The position numbers and the translations under genes are program-made. This document shows positions 62,481 to 64,000 of a DNA stretch of 64,000 nucleotides, piece after piece. The notes beneath the pieces are model-generated. The model was not told the origin of the DNA and did no database searches. It was given only the letters and a program-made list of their open reading frames with translations. This DNA is from Metallyticus violacea. Lineage: Eukaryota > Arthropoda > Insecta > Mantodea > Metallyticidae. Numbering within the stretch: position 1 is the stretch's first letter; each line of letters begins with the position of its first letter. The stretch spans positions 5,710,001-5,774,000 of the forward strand of contig JAUJEO010000019.1 of NCBI GenBank assembly GCA_030762175.1, given 5' to 3'.

Positions 62481-63160
62481 AACTGGTTCTCTTTCATTAT
62501 ACTAGTTTGATAGTCTCAGAAAAGCATATTATGCGCAAAGAATCTAGAAAAGAAAAAAATTTTTTTTCGAAGATTGGAAACCTAGATAACTTGTTCTCTT
62601 TCATTATACTAGTTTGATAGCCTTAGACAAGCATATTATGCGCAAAGAATCTCGAAAAGAAAAAAATTTTTTTTCGAAGTTAGGAAACTTCGTTAGAATC
62701 ACTTTTTTTCCGTTCTTATTTGAGATAACTTGTTCTCTTCATTATACTAGTTTGATAGTCTCAGAAAAGCATATTATGCGCAAAGAATCTAGAAAAGAAA
62801 AAAATTTTTTTTCGAAGATTGGAAACCTCGTTAGAATCACTTTTTTTCCGTTCTTATTTGAGATAACCGGTTCTCTTTCATTATACTAGTTTGATAGCCT
62901 CAGACAAGCATATTATGCGCAAAGAATCTCGAAAAGAAAAAAATTTTTTTTCGAAGTTTGGAAACTTCCTTAGAATCACTTTTTTTCCATTCTTATTTGA
63001 GATAACTTGTTCTCTTTCATTATACTTGTTTGATAGCCTTAGAGAAGCATATTATGCGCAAAGAATCTCGAAAAGAAAAAAATTTTTTTTCGAAGTTTGG
63101 AAACTTCGTTAGAATCACTTTTTTTCCGTTCTTATTTGAGATAACTGGTTCTCTTTCATT
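62481..63160 (+). repeat. Mosaic piece matching 46.66-47.34 kb, with the deletion scar
   Basis: This piece matches 46,665-47,340 at a constant offset of 15,816 (62,614 with 46,798, 62,891 with 47,075). It carries the same GAAACCT/AGATAAC scar at about 62,577-62,590, the one-base loss CTCTTCATT near 62,736, and GATAACCGGTTC near 62,867 (as at 47,051). Private differences include CTTAGAGAAGC near 63,040. Confidence 0.82.
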
Positions 63161-64000
63161 ATACTAGTTTGATAGCCTCAGACAAGCATATTATGCGCAA
63201 AGAATCTCGAAAAGAAAAAAATTTTTTTTCGAAGTTTGGAAACTTCCTTAGAATCACTTTTTTCCCATTCTTATTTGAGATAACTTGTTCTCTTTCATTA
63301 TACTTGTTTGATAGCCTTAGACAAGCATATTATGCGCAAAGAATCTCGAAAAGAAAAACATTTTTTTTCGAAGTTTGGAAACTTCGTTATAATCACTTTT
63401 TTCCGTTCTTATTTAAGATTATTGGTTCTCTTTCATTATACTAGTTTGATAGCCTCAGACAAGCATATTATGCGCAAAGAATCTCGAAAAGAAAAAAATT
63501 TTTTTTCGAAGTGTGGAAACTTCGTTAGAATCACTTTTTTTCCGTTCTTATTTGAGATAACTTGTTCTCTTTCATTATACTAGTTTGATAGCTTTAGACA
63601 AGCATATTATGCGCAAAGAATCTCGAAAAGAAAAAATTTTTTTTTCGAAGTTAGGAAACTTCGTTAGAATCACTTTTTTTCCGTTCTTATTTGAGATAAC
63701 TTGTTCTCTTTCATTATACTAGTTTGATAGCCTCAGACAAGCATATTTTGCGCAAAGAATCTCGAAAAGATTAAAATTTTATTTCGAAGTTTGGAAACTT
63801 CGTTAGAATCACTTTATTTACGTTCTTATTTGAGATAACTGGTTCTCTTTCATTATACTAGTTTGATAGCCTTAGACAAGCATATTATGCGCAAAGAATC
63901 TCGAAAAGAAAAAAAATTTTTTTCGAAGTTTGGAAACTTCGTTAGAATCACTTTTTTTCCGTTCTTATTTAAGATAACTTGTTCTCTTTCATTATACTAG
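63161..64000 (+). repeat. Closing satellite block
   Basis: About 63,169-63,583 resembles 33,509-33,923: CTTCC monomer, CTTGTTTG, then GTTATAATCAC with a shortened TTTTTTCCG. Then come a GTTAGG monomer and a TTTTGCGC...GATTAAAATTTT monomer near 63,746, with a private CACTTTATTTACG near 63,811. GAAGTGTGGAAAC near 63,510 and AAAAACATTTT near 63,357 are also private. The array is still running at the last base, so its right end is outside the window. Confidence 0.75.

Larger units (their letters stand above)
1..64000 (+). repeat. 139-bp AT-rich satellite array, gene-free, whole window
   Basis: A 139-bp monomer repeats head to tail across the whole window, about 460 copies. The anchor TTTGATAGCC recurs at 8, 147 and 286 and continues at steps of 139, with small shifts where monomers carry 1-4-bp indels. 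All copies run in the same direction except about 50,767-51,703. A consensus I counted by hand has 42 G+C in 139 bases (30%). No unique sequence interrupts the array. Both array ends lie outside the window, so its full size is unknown. The open frames present (69-106 codons) start at TTG, repeat once per monomer and end at fixed monomer stops, so I do not call them genes. Long arrays like this are known from eukaryotic centromeric and other heterochromatin. Which applies here is inference, and I do not recognise the satellite family. Confidence 0.98.

Noticed and set aside
8..63583. About one hundred short open frames coding for proteins such as MRKESRKEKNFFSKFGNF-like segments
   Set aside because: They coincide with satellite monomers, start at TTG, shift frame from monomer to monomer, and vary at all codon positions. 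No family resemblance, gene context or distinct promoter was seen.
1..64000. CRISPR array
   Set aside because: There are no unique spacers between short repeats. The full 139 bp repeats with only scattered substitutions, and no cas genes are present.
1..64000. Naming the species or satellite family
   Set aside because: I do not recognise the 139-bp consensus with confidence. Monomer length alone fits many insects, plants, fungi and other eukaryotes.

Overview
The window is one uninterrupted tandem satellite array. A 139-bp AT-rich monomer (about 30% GC by my count of a consensus) repeats about 460 times from the first base to the last. I found no protein-coding gene, tRNA, rRNA, transposon, CRISPR array or unique spacer. 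Pure satellite of this size, with nested segmental duplications, points to eukaryotic heterochromatin (centromeric, pericentromeric or subtelomeric). I cannot name the species or choose between these locations. The monomer keeps about five CpG sites where base composition predicts about three, which suggests a genome without heavy germline CpG methylation.

Counting from the first base of the window, monomer positions 1-46 contain the short palindrome GCATATTATGC. Positions 47-70 form an A/T-tract palindrome and 69-86 form the palindrome CGAAGTTTGGAAACTTCG. Positions 91-139 are pyrimidine-rich. Two monomer forms tend to alternate, giving a loose 278-bp dimer.

Layout: 0-3.65 kb is an opening block whose parts recur near 17.7, 27.4, 29.8 and 39.3 kb. 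About 3.65-11.0 kb is a tandem duplication with a 3754-bp period. About 6.0-16.1 kb is a second, overlapping duplication with a 5.14-5.28-kb period. About 10.1-29.4 kb is a third, with a 9.59-9.73-kb period, whose first copy lacks exactly one monomer. About 29.4-31.4 kb is linker satellite. About 31.4-36.5 kb carries two and a partial third copy of a 2362-bp unit. About 36.5-45.6 kb is a mosaic with short internal deletions. About 45.6-50.77 kb holds 7-monomer (974-bp) units and a truncated-monomer scar. At 50,767 to about 51,703 the array reverses orientation, flanked on both sides by copies of the same satellite segment. About 52.8-62.0 kb is a tandem duplication with a 4591-bp period whose copies agreed at every diagnostic variant I checked. 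About 62.0-64.0 kb is a mosaic of segments seen near 49, 46.7 and 33.5 kb.

There is no gene system here. The interest lies in how the array evolves: nested whole-monomer amplifications, a duplicated-inverted-duplicated rearrangement whose left breakpoint coincides with a deletion scar elsewhere, and hairpin-capable palindromes in every monomer. All coordinates and comparisons were read by eye. Block edges are uncertain by roughly half to one monomer unless stated as exact.
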